Source of the DNA: Cymbomonas tetramitiformis
Taxonomy: Eukaryota; Chlorophyta; Pyramimonadophyceae; Pyramimonadales; Pyramimonadaceae
DNA length: 64,000 bases
Assembly: GCA_001247695.2 (NCBI GenBank)
Contig: LGRX02034412.1
Coordinates: forward strand, 37,418 to 101,417
Direction: 5' to 3'
The notes under the pieces are model-generated. The model was not told the origin of the DNA, ran no database searches, and saw only the letters and a program-made list of their open reading frames with translations. The position numbers and the translations under genes are program-made. Below, in pieces: positions 1 through 9,607 of the stretch (positions are counted from its first letter, which is position 1; every line of letters starts with the position of its first letter).

Positions 1-810
1 CGGCGTTCGTCCAGATATGTGTAGGTTTCATGTAGGGTGTCCCATACCTACAGTAGGAGACGGGTGAGGAGCGGGCAAACCCTTCATCACAGATCGCGTG
101 TGCAGCCCTCGCAGAGCATCTCCAGCCGGGTTCTCAATGAAGTAGTATGCTGGATCGTAGTACTCGATGATCTGCCGGGTACGCTTCACTCGCCGATCAG
201 CCAGCTCCAGGTCCGGTACTCCCCTAGTCTTGGCCTTGCTGTACTCCTTACATGGTGGGCTCGCCCAGATCACGTCGAAATAGTGTCGGGGGTACAGCCT
301 GTAGTTCCAGTGGAGAATGTCCTCGGTGCATGTTGCTTGCCACTTAGGGAGAATATCCACTGTCACCACTTCGCAGCCGTCGAACTGTCGCTGGAACTGC
401 TGGTCTACAGACCCAGTCCCACAGAAGAGGACGAGGATCCTCACAGGATGTTGCACCGTCGTGAGATGCGGCTGATAGACCTGACTGGCACCCTTACTGT
501 AAACCTTGGGGGTGGGGGCTCTCATTGTCATGAGCTGAGCCCTCTGCTCCTGCTGTTGGCTGTGCGTCTCCCTACGCCTCCTTTCTGGGGCCTTCCTCTG
601 CTTCTCCTCATCGGCCTCAAAGGCTCTCAAAGGCTCCAACCTGCCTCCCTTGCCCTCCAGGTCCTCTCGGGTCCGCCACTGGCTGTGACTGTGTGGCAAT
701 CCTTTCCACTTGGTCAACCACTCCTGCACTGACCCGCCAGTTTTTCCGCCTAACTTCCTGAAGCGTGTGCGGATGATGCGCTCCACCTCGCGCTCCTTTT
801 GCCCTTCCAC
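1..810 (-). pseudogene. Chromodomain plus C5-MTase-like domain, copy 1
   Basis: This is the 3' end of the copy 1 polyprotein. From 810 downward it encodes a chromodomain (EVERIIRTRFRKLGG, then WLTKWKG and W/RTREDLEG), a charged linker, and a C5-cytosine-methyltransferase-like domain. Visible methyltransferase motifs are LVLFCGTGS (motif I), WASPPCKEYS (motif IV, with the catalytic Cys after PP) and YYFIENPAG (motif VI). Compared with copy 2 it has lost one base near 61-64, which shifts the frame just after the LPAPHP segment. It also carries a 4-base insertion near 808-815 between tether and chromodomain. It is therefore a broken copy; the window edge removes the rest. Confidence 0.85.
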
Positions 811-1875
811 GCACCATTACTGGTGGCGGTGCCATCTCTTCCCGTCTGCTGACAAAGTGATTTGCGCCTGGCTGTACTGGGCTGAGCCTGTCTGCGGTGA
901 AGGTGTCATGTACCTTCCAGTGCACGGGCAACTCCAGTCTGTATGCTGACGGGGCTCCTCGGTCCTGCACTGGTAACTCCTGTTGCCTGTCGCTGTACAA
1001 ACATTCTACTACTCGCAGAGGTCCGTGCCGCAATTTGCGCAACTTGGGTTCCAGGCCCCTGTCACCAGGCAATGTCAAGTGTTGTCCATCCACCCACACC
1101 TGATCATTCACCTCGTATACTGCTGGAGCCGGTGCCGAGCATCAAACTGCTCCATCATACGCTGCTGAGCCATTTGCAAACCCTCTCGTGCCGCCTGCAG
1201 CTGCTGCGCGAACTGCTTGGCCAACTGATGTGCTGTACCTTGCTTGTCCGCTGCCGTGCGACCTCCCTTTCTCCTCTTTGCTCCTCCCTCCAGTGCTGCG
1301 TCCATGAAGAGGTCCAACTGGGTTGCTGGCGCATGTCCGTACACCAGCTCGAATGGTGAGAACCCTGTTACTGCTGACTTAGAGTCATTGATGGCGTACT
1401 CTACTGGAGCCACCCACAGGTCCCAGTCCTCCTGGTTCTCTGCTACATAACAACGCAGCATGCGCTCCACGGTGTGGTTACTACGCTCAGCCTGGCCATC
1501 ACTCTGCGGGTGATAAGGGGTGGTGCTGGCTACCTTTACGCCCATTAATCGCATGAACTCCTGAGTCAGAGCATCTCGAAAGCGCGGATCCCGGTCGCAC
1601 ACAATCTTCATCGGGGCCCCGTGCAGTCGCCACACTGCATCCATGAACATTCTGGTCACCACCTCCGCTGAACTATCGTTATACGCCATTGGGACCACGT
1701 GCACCATCTTACTCAGTTTACATGTAAATGTGGCGAAGGCATTCACACCTCTCTCTGTCGTGGGGAGACCCGTGACAAAGTCTATGCTCACCACTTCCCA
1801 CAAACGGCTAGGCACAGTGTGGGGCTGCAACACGCCTGCTGGGTATCCTTGGCGCGGCTGGGTTTGCTGACAGGT
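811..1875 (-). pseudogene. Ty3/gypsy integrase core and tether, copy 1
   Basis: The minus strand encodes an rve-type integrase core. IDFVTGLPTTERG carries the first Asp, IVCDRDPRF the second Asp, and HPQSDGQAERSNHTVERML the Glu. A post-integrase tether follows (NDQVWVDGQHLTLPGDRG). The frame changes near 1108 between core and tether, at the same place as in copy 2, so that lesion predates the duplication. Unlike copy 2, the stretch after HTVPSR is in frame here (LWEVVSIDF). The 5' side is cut by the LTR element that begins at 1876; the integrase resumes at 5161. Confidence 0.88.
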
Positions 1876-2118
1876 TGCTGGACTTCGGGTTTAGGCTTAG
1901 TTATTATGGGCTCTGACTAGCCCCTAGCCTGACCCTGCTTCCGTCTCGTGTCCGTGACATCCTAGCACTGTACTGTACAGTAGTACAGTACAGTAGTACA
2001 GTCATCGTTTCACTGTCTGGGTTTCCGAGAGCATAAAGCTTCGGCCAGACACAAGTTATATGATTATCAGTTTGTCTCCTAGCGAGCTTAGCCGGACAGC
2101 GTATCTGTCTTCCTCGCA
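1876..2118 (+). repeat. 5' LTR of element B
   Basis: This 243-bp LTR begins TGCTGGACTT and ends CTTCCTCGCA. It contains a perfect 12-bp inverted repeat around an AGTA loop at 1967-1994 (ACTGTACTGTAC and its complement). A possible TATA-like AGCATAAAGC lies near 2030. It matches 4918-5160 base for base by eye. Confidence 0.93.
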
Positions 2119-2133
2119 GGTTATAGGCCGCAC
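2119..2133 (+). promoter_or_regulatory. Primer-binding site, element B
   Basis: GGTTATAGGCCGCAC lies directly after the 5' LTR. It resembles, with changes, the complement of the initiator tRNA-Met anticodon half (GGTTATGGGCCCAC) that is exact in the copia element at 44163. Position and shared GGTTAT support a primer site; the tRNA identity is inferred. Confidence 0.55.
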
Positions 2134-2557
2134 CGGCTTTCCGGTGATTCTGATGATGGCACAGCGCCTTGCTGTTGCCATGTTCGGCTAAGTAGGACGT
2201 AGGAGGGGTTGAGCGCCCACTTGGGCGGTGGTGAATTACTCTTACGGTATGGCCTTTTGACTTGGCAGTGATGGCGGCACGCATTGTGCTCGCCTTCGCT
2301 GCGCAGGAGATCAGTTAGTGACGGATTATTTTTATTTTACGGAAGCATCGTCGCAGCGAGAGTTAATCTGTTTCGTGCGCCGCTGGCTCCGGCGAGGTCG
2401 TTCCACACGTGACTGATTTTGGCCGCTCTCATGGTTTCGCTTACGACCTGTGAATTTTGATCTGTCAGCTGAGACTTCTACAAACTATCTGGCCGCTGTA
2501 AGCGTTCTTCCACCATCTCCCTGTTTAGCTCAGCCTTCTCCCCTGTCTCTATCTATC

Positions 2558-4732
2558 ATGGTTACCACGACGAACAACATGACGCGGTCTCGCGTCCGTA
2601 GATTAGAAACTATTTTCGATGATGTGGGTGCGCAGCATTCTGCGACGCCACACACCCCGCAGCTGCCGGCTCCGACCACCGCAGCTGCGAGAGAAATTTT
2701 GGACAAGTGTAAGCAGCTGGCCCGTGAAAATTTCGACAGAAAGGTTGCAAAAACCGTTGCCACAAAGATTCTTGGCGACAAATCGCAGCGCTTTGCAGGG
2801 ACAGAGGCGGACGCAGTGGACATTTTTTCGCAGTTGATGCATGAGCTCCGCGCGCAGTTTGTGCTTCAGTCGACGGCGTTTGCTCCCCTGTTTGACTTGA
2901 CTGACATGGCAGTTGAGGCCAGGCATGAGGCAAATGAGTTATTGCTTTCGGCTCTGACATTTCTGGCTCGCCCTGGCTCACCTGCCCGTGACTGGCTTGA
3001 GGCCTCTGGGTCCGACGTTCCTGGGGATGGCAAGCGCGCTGCCCTTGAGGTGGTGCGCATGCTCCAGGAGCGTTCGGAACCTTTTGACTCTTTTGAGTTG
3101 CTGCTGGCGGTCCGCATCCCCAGCAGCAAAGATCCTGACCGTGGTATCCGCGACTTCAATGGCCTGTTGAGGGACGTTCAGCGTTCCCACAACTTGCCAG
3201 AGGACGCGGTGAAGCGGCAGTTTCTGAAGGCTCTCGGCGATTCGTGGCTGTACCGTGATTTGGCTAACTCTCTGGCTCGGGCTGACCAGCGGCAGGGCGT
3301 GTCTCTCCTGACTATTCAGGCTCGTGTGCGGGAGCAGTTCCGCCACGGCCTGAAAGTCTCTGACGCCCCTGTCTCTGCTCTGTCGTTCGGCGATGGCGCG
3401 TCTGACCTGGCTGCGGCGTTGTCCAGTCTGCAGAAGCAGCTGGAGCGCATGCAACAGGACATTCGTGACCTAAAGCGGCAGAGGCGGGAGGGGCCTCCGC
3501 CTGCGGGCAAGCACCTCACCCGCTCTGCTGCCAGGCATCATCGTGCTGGTGTTAAACCACTTGGCACCGCTCCTTCTGTCTCGTTTGACAAGAAGAGTGG
3601 TGCCTTCGTGCCCCACTGCCAAAATGCGGTGTGTGCCAAAAGTGGTTTGAAGCACTGGCATGCTGAATGCCCCAACGGCGGTCTTCACTCTGCACACTAT
3701 TGTAGTGCAGTTGAAGACTACGAGACTGACTGCCTGGCTGTTCGTTTCCAGCGTTTCTATGACGCGGGGGATGAGCACGCCTTCGAGTCGCTCTGCACGA
3801 TGGAGGGTCGCCCGGAGGTGTGCGAGCTGTCGGCACATTCTTTTGTGACGGCTGAGCCCACGTCTCTGCGGCACTTTCAGGATGCGGCGGCTTCCGCTCA
3901 GGATGCGGCAGCTGACGATGACGTCGTGGCTCATTTTCCTCTAGCCACATTCCACTCGGGTGCACAGGGTTCGATTCCGCCACCGCCTGCGGTTCGGGGT
4001 CCCTCTGCACTCGTGGCTGGTGGTGTGCCTACGGCTCGTGACCCGCCAGTGGCTGTCCTTGGCTCTCTCGGCTTGCCTGGTTCTGTCCCATCGCTCCAGC
4101 TTGGCGACTCTGCACCGGCTCCGCTGTTTGCTGGCATGACGATTGAGGCTTCTGACATTGGCTCTGAGGTCTCTGACAACGACCAAGGCTCTGACAATGA
4201 CTCTGACGGCGGGCAGCAAGTGGCTTTTGACTCCTTCGGCACTCTTGAGCATGACTCTGACAGGGGGGCATCGCCACTAGCAGCTCCGATGTACCGTCCA
4301 CGGGCGCCGCCGAGTTTTCTCCGGTGTGCGTTAATGTCCTCGATGCTCTGTTGTTCTCTACTGGCCAGTGCTACGGCATCTCTGGTTGCCGTGGGCGGTG
4401 GTGACAGGGGCCTGGTTGAGCCCGGAGTCACCGTCCATCGGTCTACTGGGGGTATCTTTGCTTCGGATCCGCCACTTGGCTCTCTGGACATCCGTGACTG
4501 GCCGCCTGGCGATCGAGTTCTTTCATCTCTTTCTTCAATGTTCAAACCACCATGGGAATCTGCTTGTATGAGTTCTTCAGTTGATTTACTTTCTGCTGTG
4601 GAACCGCCTTGCCCACTTGGGCCTGGTGGTGCTCAATTTCAACAAGACGGTCTGCAATTCACTTCGGGGTTACTCTGTGTGTACGTCCCAATCGCTGAAC
4701 TCAGCTCTGCTGACCAGCTTCAAAGTGGCTGA
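2558..4732 (+). CDS. Gag-like protein of element B
   Basis: The single protein of this element is about 724 residues long. The start is the first in-frame ATG, which has A at -3 and G at +4; the frame is open upstream only through non-ATG codons. The N-terminal half is helical and capsid-like. A coiled-coil-like stretch follows near residues 290-310 (LSSLQKQLERMQQDIRDL), then a Cys/His cluster (CQNAVCAKSGLKHWHAEC) resembling a zinc knuckle. The C-terminal third is acidic and Ser/Asp-rich, with a hydrophobic stretch (ALMSSMLCCSLLASATASLV) that could span a membrane. The last residues are LQSG, echoed by FQSG in the fragment at 30064-30075. No enzyme domain is seen. Function as virus-like-particle Gag is inferred. 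Confidence 0.8.
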   Translation: MVTTTNNMTRSRVRRLETIFDDVGAQHSATPHTPQLPAPTTAAAREILDKCKQLARENFDRKVAKTVATKILGDKSQRFAGTEADAVDIFSQLMHELRAQFVLQSTAFAPLFDLTDMAVEARHEANELLLSALTFLARPGSPARDWLEASGSDVPGDGKRAALEVVRMLQERSEPFDSFELLLAVRIPSSKDPDRGIRDFNGLLRDVQRSHNLPEDAVKRQFLKALGDSWLYRDLANSLARADQRQGVSLLTIQARVREQFRHGLKVSDAPVSALSFGDGASDLAAALSSLQKQLERMQQDIRDLKRQRREGPPPAGKHLTRSAARHHRAGVKPLGTAPSVSFDKKSGAFVPHCQNAVCAKSGLKHWHAECPNGGLHSAHYCSAVEDYETDCLAVRFQRFYDAGDEHAFESLCTMEGRPEVCELSAHSFVTAEPTSLRHFQDAAASAQDAAADDDVVAHFPLATFHSGAQGSIPPPPAVRGPSALVAGGVPTARDPPVAVLGSLGLPGSVPSLQLGDSAPAPLFAGMTIEASDIGSEVSDNDQGSDNDSDGGQQVAFDSFGTLEHDSDRGASPLAAPMYRPRAPPSFLRCALMSSMLCCSLLASATASLVAVGGGDRGLVEPGVTVHRSTGGIFASDPPLGSLDIRDWPPGDRVLSSLSSMFKPPWESACMSSSVDLLSAVEPPCPLGPGGAQFQQDGLQFTSGLLCVYVPIAELSSADQLQSG

Positions 4733-4917
4733 GTTCCTAGTCAATCATCCTGGCAGCTTGATTAGCTTTAGCCCAGTAGTGGGATGACCGGGTCAAGACC
4801 CCGGCACCCAGCTAGAAGTGATCGGTTTCCACCGAGTTGCACGTAGGTGTTTGTTTATTATCACGTGGCTGTATACCCTGTACCTGCCTTGCTAGGTAGT
4901 CACACCCACGGGTGGTG
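4733..4917 (+). other. 3' untranslated region and polypurine tract, element B
   Basis: This stretch runs from the gag stop to the 3' LTR. It contains a GGTTTCCACCG motif shared with the fragment near 30200, and ends in GGGTGGTG immediately before TGCTGG. The same GGTGGTG/TGCTG junction occurs in the elements at 25538 (minus strand) and 30296, so it is probably the polypurine tract of this family. Confidence 0.6.
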
Positions 4918-5160
4918 TGCTGGACTTCGGGTTTAGGCTTAGTTATTATGGGCTCTGACTAGCCCCTAGCCTGACCCTGCTTCCGTCTCGTGTCCGTGAC
5001 ATCCTAGCACTGTACTGTACAGTAGTACAGTACAGTAGTACAGTCATCGTTTCACTGTCTGGGTTTCCGAGAGCATAAAGCTTCGGCCAGACACAAGTTA
5101 TATGATTATCAGTTTGTCTCCTAGCGAGCTTAGCCGGACAGCGTATCTGTCTTCCTCGCA
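4918..5160 (+). repeat. 3' LTR of element B
   Basis: This 243-bp copy matches 1876-2118 over its whole length, with the hairpin at 5009-5036. It is followed by the CAGGT target duplication at 5161-5165. Confidence 0.93.
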
Positions 5161-5165
5161 CAGGT

Positions 5166-6028
5166 TACGCAAGATAGTCTTCACCCATTCAGCTACGTCC
5201 AGGTCCATTCGCGGCCACCAGAATCGCCGTCTGACTCTGTCCAAGGTTTTGTCCCTCCCTGTGTGACCTGCTGCAGGTGCTTCGTGAGCTTCGCTCAAGA
5301 CCAGCTCTCTTAGAGGGGAGTCGGGAGCTAACACCACCTGATAGCGTCCTTCCGCCACTCTCCAGATGATGTTACTTACCAGCCGAAAGTGCTCGGTGCG
5401 GTGGTGCTGTGTGGCCAGTAATTCCTGCTTCAGGGCTGATAGGTACTCACTGCGCCTGTGTTCTGCCCGTAAGGCACGCAGAAACATTCCCGGTTCCACC
5501 ACACCTGCCCGGTCCCTGATCTTTGTTGTTGCACCCTTGAGAGTCACTGCTGGTGATGCTGAGGGTCTTTCTCTCGGAGCCGTGATCTCGTCGAAGTGCT
5601 TACGCTGTGGTTTGGCCAATACTACCAAGACGGGCCATGGGATGGGCAACTCCTGCAAGGCTGTACGGTGCCCCCTTTCTTCGCCAGGAGAGATGAACAA
5701 TCGGTTGGGCTCCCCTTGCTCGTTCACGCGGGGTACGGTCTCCACGATCTCCATCCCATATTCTCGCAGCAAGGGCCGCCAGTCCGCTTGCGGAAAGTCG
5801 GGCAACAGGAACAGCGCGGCTGTGCTCTGGGGGGCGTGCCGGGCCTCTGAAGCGTAGTGCCTTAAGATGTCTGCAATGCTCACCTTGGAATCCGAGAAAG
5901 GTGGGTTACACCACACCACGCGACCCCTCCACTGTTCCTTTAGGCAATCTGTCCAGAATGTGTCCACCTGCCGGTTTTGCCCCATGAGGTCGCAGCATGC
6001 ATCCACCTGGAACCGGCCACCCAACACT
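5166..6028 (-). pseudogene. NPPF (Dam-like) domain and integrase zinc region, copy 1
   Basis: The minus strand encodes a Dam-like N6-adenine-methyltransferase-type domain: FQVDACCDL near 5980, then VVWCNPPFSD with the NPPF catalytic-type motif, then ALFLLPDF and the RLFISPGEE end. A linker and the start of the integrase zinc-binding region follow (GHTGRDKTLDRVRRRFWWPRM). The sequence then runs into the inserted LTR element, so the reading ends in element sequence. It is nearly identical to 8662-9520 on the plus strand. The open frame runs on past 6028 into low-complexity sequence, which I take to be junction rather than gene. Confidence 0.85.
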
Positions 6029-8542
6029 GCTGCTGCTGCTGCTTGGAGACATTCGGGCAAGACACCTTTGGAAGCAGCTGCTGCCTTGTCAAGGACCTCC
6101 TCCTCTTCATCATCGGAGTGTGACGTCGCCAGCCTGAGGGGGGGGGAGGAGACCTCATGCGAGGAATACGGGGACAACGATGGCACGGAAGCAAGCATGG
6201 CAACTCTGGCTTCGGACACTAGCTCCTCAGACTCGGAGGATCTCGTCGCGGACGACGCAGCTCAGGAGCTAGTGTGCGCGGTGCGCCCGGTAACGTGCCC
6301 CACTTCTGCCACTCTGGCAGTGCTGGACTGGGGACCAAACCCCGTACGAGCTCGATGGGAGGCTTTTCAGATGTTGCCCCGAGAGCGCAGGGAAAACGCT
6401 GCGCACGATCACGCAGAAGGGTTGGAGCCTGATTGGGAGAGTGAGGCTCACCAACTGTGGAGGACAGCACAGGCGCTGCGGGAGCATAGCGGTGCTCCAT
6501 CGAGAAGAAAAGGGCGTAGACGACGCGCGCCGGCAACTGCGGCTCCAGTGGTGACGGCGGCTGAGCAGGTGCGGAGCGGTGGTGAGGACAACGAGGCCGA
6601 GCAGCGGAGCCGTGGTGAGGACAATGAGGCCGAGCAGCGGGGCAGCGGTGAAGCCAAGCTCAAGCAGACCCCAACTCAGTCAACCCCTCCTGACGAGGAA
6701 GACGCTGAGGAAGTCCCACAATGGATATGGGACGAGCTGGCGGAGCTGAAGAAGGCATATGTGGACGTGGTGGGCATGGAGCTTCCCAAGGGCGTCGTGG
6801 ACCGCGACCACAAATCGCCGCTGCGCGTGGACCCCGAGTACCGTGATGGCGCACGACACAAGAGGTGCTACAAGCTGTCCATGGAGGAGTTGCGACAACT
6901 TCGTGGACAACTGGACGAGCTTCTGGCAAAAGGGTGCATCCGCCCTTCTTCCTCGCCATGGGGCAGTCCGGTGTTGATGGTGCCCAAGCCTTCGAACCCA
7001 AAGGAACTAAGGCTGATGATTGACTACAGACAGATCAACGAGATCATTGTTAAGGACCGTTACCCCTTACCGGACGTACAGTCTCTCATTGATGACCTGC
7101 AGAGAGCGACCATCTTCTCCACCGCGGACGCTCTGTGGGGATTCTGGCAGGTGCCCATGGAGGAGGACGCAATCGAGAAGACGGCGATGACCACGCCGTT
7201 TGGAGCATATGAGTGGTTGGTCATGCCAATGGGGCTGTCCAATAGTCCTTCGTGTTGGCAACGGATGATGCAGAAGTACTTGGGCCATCTACCGTTCGTC
7301 AGAGTTTTTGTGGATGACATTATGATCTTCTCGCGCAACCCCGAGGAGCACCTAGACCACCTGCGGCAGGTTTTGGAGGTATGTCGACAGAATAAGGTCA
7401 AGCTGAAGGAGTCCAAGCTACGATGCTTTAAACGCTCCGTACGTTTCCTGGGACATGGCATTGACCGCTCTGGCTGCCGACCACAGCAAGACAAGATAGC
7501 AACCATACGGGACTGGCCGCGACTGGAAACGGTGAAGCACGTGCGACAGTTCTTGGGTTTGGCTGGGTTTTATCGACGGTACATACAGGGTTTTGCTGAC
7601 TTGGCGCACCCCTTGACCAAGCTAACCAAGAACCTAGTGCCATGGGAATGGGGACCGGAGCAGGAACACGCCTTTGCACGCCTCAAGACCGCTCTCACCA
7701 CTGCACCGACCTTGATCTTGCCCGATCAGGAAGCAGCTCATCGCGGTACCAGCCCCTTTGTTGTGCAGACCGATGCGAGTGCAGTGGCATTAGCTGGCGT
7801 GCTGATGCAGGATCTAGGCAAGGGCCTGCAACCCATAGCCTTCGAGAGTAAGCAATTCTCTTCAGCCGAGCAGAACTACCACGCGGGTGAGCGAGAGCTG
7901 GCTGCGATTCACCACTGCACCACACAGACGTGGAGACACTACTTGATCTTCACGGAGTTTAGGTTGATGGGGGACCATGCTCCACTGAAGTGGTTGTTTG
8001 CACCTGGACGTGAGCTCAGCCGACGCCAGGCCAGGTGGTATGAAGATCTGGTGGAAGTAGGAGTGCACGCAATGGAGCACGTGCCAGGACGCACACTAGT
8101 GGTGCCAGACGCTGCCTCACGGCGACCGGACTATGTGCAAGCGACGGCGCGAGAAGGGCTTAAGGAAGCTGGGTATGTGGACCCGAACACCGACCAGCCG
8201 GTATCTGCACAGGAGGGCAGAAGAGCCGCGGGAGCTAAAGGGAAACCAGAAGAAGAGGAGAACGTGGTGGCTGGCCTGAAGAAGGTTGTAGAGGAGGAGG
8301 ATCCCACTTCACCCTTGGACTTGGAGCTCAGCTCGTCGGATGAGGAGGAAGATGAGTACCCACCGGTCAGTGAGCCCAAAGTAACCGGTAAGCTAACTCA
8401 GCTGAACGGCCTCTGGTGGGCGGAAACACCGGACTTGTGGTTGGACGCTATGGTCACAGTGGAAAGGATGGCTGCGCTACCAACAATGGCGGGAGTCCAG
8501 ACACGAGCCCAGAATGAGCAGCGGCCAGCAGAGAAGCAGTAG
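6029..8542 (+). CDS. Gypsy reverse transcriptase and RNase H, 5'-truncated
   Basis: The frame opens in acidic low-complexity sequence; the first in-genuine-sequence ATG is at 6197. RT motifs are clear: LRLMIDYRQIN, FSTADALWGFWQVPM, MPMGLSNSPSCWQRMM and the catalytic VFVDDIMIF, an FVDD variant of YxDD. The thumb includes FLGHGI and FLGLAGFYRRYI. RNase H shows FVVQTDASAVALAGVL, AGERELAAIHHC and LMGDHAPLKWLF, giving the D-E-D set. A charged tail ends at a TAG (8540-8542), after which the same frame continues straight into the NPPF domain. The 5' part of the polyprotein (Gag, protease) is absent. Confidence 0.93.
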   Translation, partial: AAAAAWRHSGKTPLEAAAALSRTSSSSSSECDVASLRGGEETSCEEYGDNDGTEASMATLASDTSSSDSEDLVADDAAQELVCAVRPVTCPTSATLAVLDWGPNPVRARWEAFQMLPRERRENAAHDHAEGLEPDWESEAHQLWRTAQALREHSGAPSRRKGRRRRAPATAAPVVTAAEQVRSGGEDNEAEQRSRGEDNEAEQRGSGEAKLKQTPTQSTPPDEEDAEEVPQWIWDELAELKKAYVDVVGMELPKGVVDRDHKSPLRVDPEYRDGARHKRCYKLSMEELRQLRGQLDELLAKGCIRPSSSPWGSPVLMVPKPSNPKELRLMIDYRQINEIIVKDRYPLPDVQSLIDDLQRATIFSTADALWGFWQVPMEEDAIEKTAMTTPFGAYEWLVMPMGLSNSPSCWQRMMQKYLGHLPFVRVFVDDIMIFSRNPEEHLDHLRQVLEVCRQNKVKLKESKLRCFKRSVRFLGHGIDRSGCRPQQDKIATIRDWPRLETVKHVRQFLGLAGFYRRYIQGFADLAHPLTKLTKNLVPWEWGPEQEHAFARLKTALTTAPTLILPDQEAAHRGTSPFVVQTDASAVALAGVLMQDLGKGLQPIAFESKQFSSAEQNYHAGERELAAIHHCTTQTWRHYLIFTEFRLMGDHAPLKWLFAPGRELSRRQARWYEDLVEVGVHAMEHVPGRTLVVPDAASRRPDYVQATAREGLKEAGYVDPNTDQPVSAQEGRRAAGAKGKPEEEENVVAGLKKVVEEEDPTSPLDLELSSSDEEEDEYPPVSEPKVTGKLTQLNGLWWAETPDLWLDAMVTVERMAALPTMAGVQTRAQNEQRPAEKQ

Positions 8543-9607
8543 CCAGCAGCGGTGCAGCAGCAGTCCACACCAAGGATGCAACCTGGGGAACCCCTGGTGG
8601 ACAATCAGGACTGGAAGCTAATTCCGTCCGAGTTCCGTCGACTACAAGCCAAGTATGCGAAAGTGTTGGGTGGCCGGTTCCAGGTGGATGCATGCTGCGA
8701 CCTCATGGGGCAAAACCGGCAGGTGGACACATTCTGGACAGATTGCCTAAAGGAACAGTGGAGGGGTCGCGTGGTGTGGTGTAACCCACCTTTCTCGGAT
8801 TCCAAGGTGAGCATTGCAGACATCTTAAGGCACTACGCTTCAGAGGCCCGGCACGCCCCCCAGAGCACAGCCGCGCTGTTCCTGTTGCCCGACTTTCCGC
8901 AAGCGGACTGGCGGCCCTTGCTGCGAGAATATGGGATGGAGATCGTGGAGACCATACCCCGCGTGAACGAGCAAGGGGAGCCCAACCGATTGTTCATCTC
9001 TCCTGGCGAAGAAAGGGGGCACCGTACAGCCTTGCAGGAGTTGCCCATCCCATGGCCCGTCTTGGTAGTATTGGCCAAACCACAGCGTAAGCACTTCGAC
9101 GAGATCACGGCTCCGAGAGAAAGACCCTCAGCATCACCAGCAGTGACTCTCAAGGGTGCAACAACAAAGATCAGGGACCGGGCAGGTGTGGTGGAACCGG
9201 GAATGTTTCTGCGTGCCTTACGGGCAGAACACAGGCGCAGTGAGTACCTATCAGCCCTGAAGCAGGAATTACTGGCCACACAGCACCACCGCACCGAGCA
9301 CTTTCGGCTGGTAAGTAACATCATCTGGAGAGTGGCGGAAGGACGCTATCAGGTGGTGTTAGCTCCCGACTCCCCTCTGAGAGAGCTGGTCTTGAGGGAA
9401 GCTCACGAAGCACCTGCAGCAGGTCACACAGGGAGGGACAAAACCTTGGACAGAGTCAGACGGCGATTCTGGTGGCCGCGAATGGACCTGGACGTAGCTG
9501 AATGGGTGAAGACTTGCGTAACCTGTCAGCAAACCCAGCCGCGCCAAGGATACCCAGCAGGCTTGTTGCAGCCCCACACTGTGCCTAGCCGTTGTGGGAA
9601 GTGGTGA
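8543..9607 (+). CDS. NPPF (Dam-like MTase) domain and integrase N-terminus
   Basis: This continues the RT frame after a single TAG. A Dam-like domain occupies about 8662-9000: GRFQVDACCDLMGQN, TFWTDCLKEQWRG, VVWCNPPFSDSK with NPPF at 8783-8794, ALFLLPDFPQADW and NRLFISPGEE. This order resembles the phage-type N6-adenine methyltransferase family (DPPY/NPPF catalytic motif). It may act on element or host DNA, or be a structural relic; activity is not shown. After a linker comes the integrase HHCC zinc region (GHTGRDKTLDRVRRRFWW, then CVTCQQTQPRQG). A one-base loss near 9593, relative to copy 1, shifts the frame and ends this part at 9607. Confidence 0.88.
   Translation, partial: PAAVQQQSTPRMQPGEPLVDNQDWKLIPSEFRRLQAKYAKVLGGRFQVDACCDLMGQNRQVDTFWTDCLKEQWRGRVVWCNPPFSDSKVSIADILRHYASEARHAPQSTAALFLLPDFPQADWRPLLREYGMEIVETIPRVNEQGEPNRLFISPGEERGHRTALQELPIPWPVLVVLAKPQRKHFDEITAPRERPSASPAVTLKGATTKIRDRAGVVEPGMFLRALRAEHRRSEYLSALKQELLATQHHRTEHFRLVSNIIWRVAEGRYQVVLAPDSPLRELVLREAHEAPAAGHTGRDKTLDRVRRRFWWPRMDLDVAEWVKTCVTCQQTQPRQGYPAGLLQPHTVPSRCGKW

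Larger units (their letters stand above)
1876..5160 (+). mobile_element. Gag-only LTR retrotransposon (element B)
   Basis: This is a complete 3,285-bp LTR element with 243-bp LTRs that I read as identical. Both begin TGCTGG and end CGCA. It is flanked by a 5-bp duplication CAGGT (1871-1875 and 5161-5165); copy 2 of the gypsy element shows the empty site, with a single CAGGT. Inside is one long gag-like frame and no protease, RT or integrase, so it must move in trans if at all. It sits in opposite orientation to its host integrase gene. The identical LTRs indicate recent insertion. Confidence 0.93.
1..6028 (-). mobile_element. Ty3/gypsy chromovirus, inverted arm (copy 1)
   Basis: This is the minus-strand arm of a Ty3/gypsy element. 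Read on the minus strand it runs from 6028 down to 1 and carries the NPPF domain, integrase, tether, chromodomain and the start of a C5-methyltransferase-like domain. It is nearly identical to 8662-17041 on the plus strand, with homology ending abruptly at 6028. It has no Gag, protease or RT of its own; beyond 6028 the sequence switches to the opposite-strand RT polyprotein. It is interrupted at 1876-5160 by another LTR element flanked by CAGGT. The window edge cuts its 3' end, so its LTR is not seen. Confidence 0.9.

Noticed and set aside
3960..3980. GGTTCGATTCC, resembling a tRNA B box
   Set aside because: It lies inside the long gag frame of element B; no A box or acceptor-stem pairing surrounds it.
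5867..6028. N-terminal extension of the gypsy RT frame
   Set aside because: This stretch is antisense to the NPPF domain of the inverted arm, so the open frame there is accidental.
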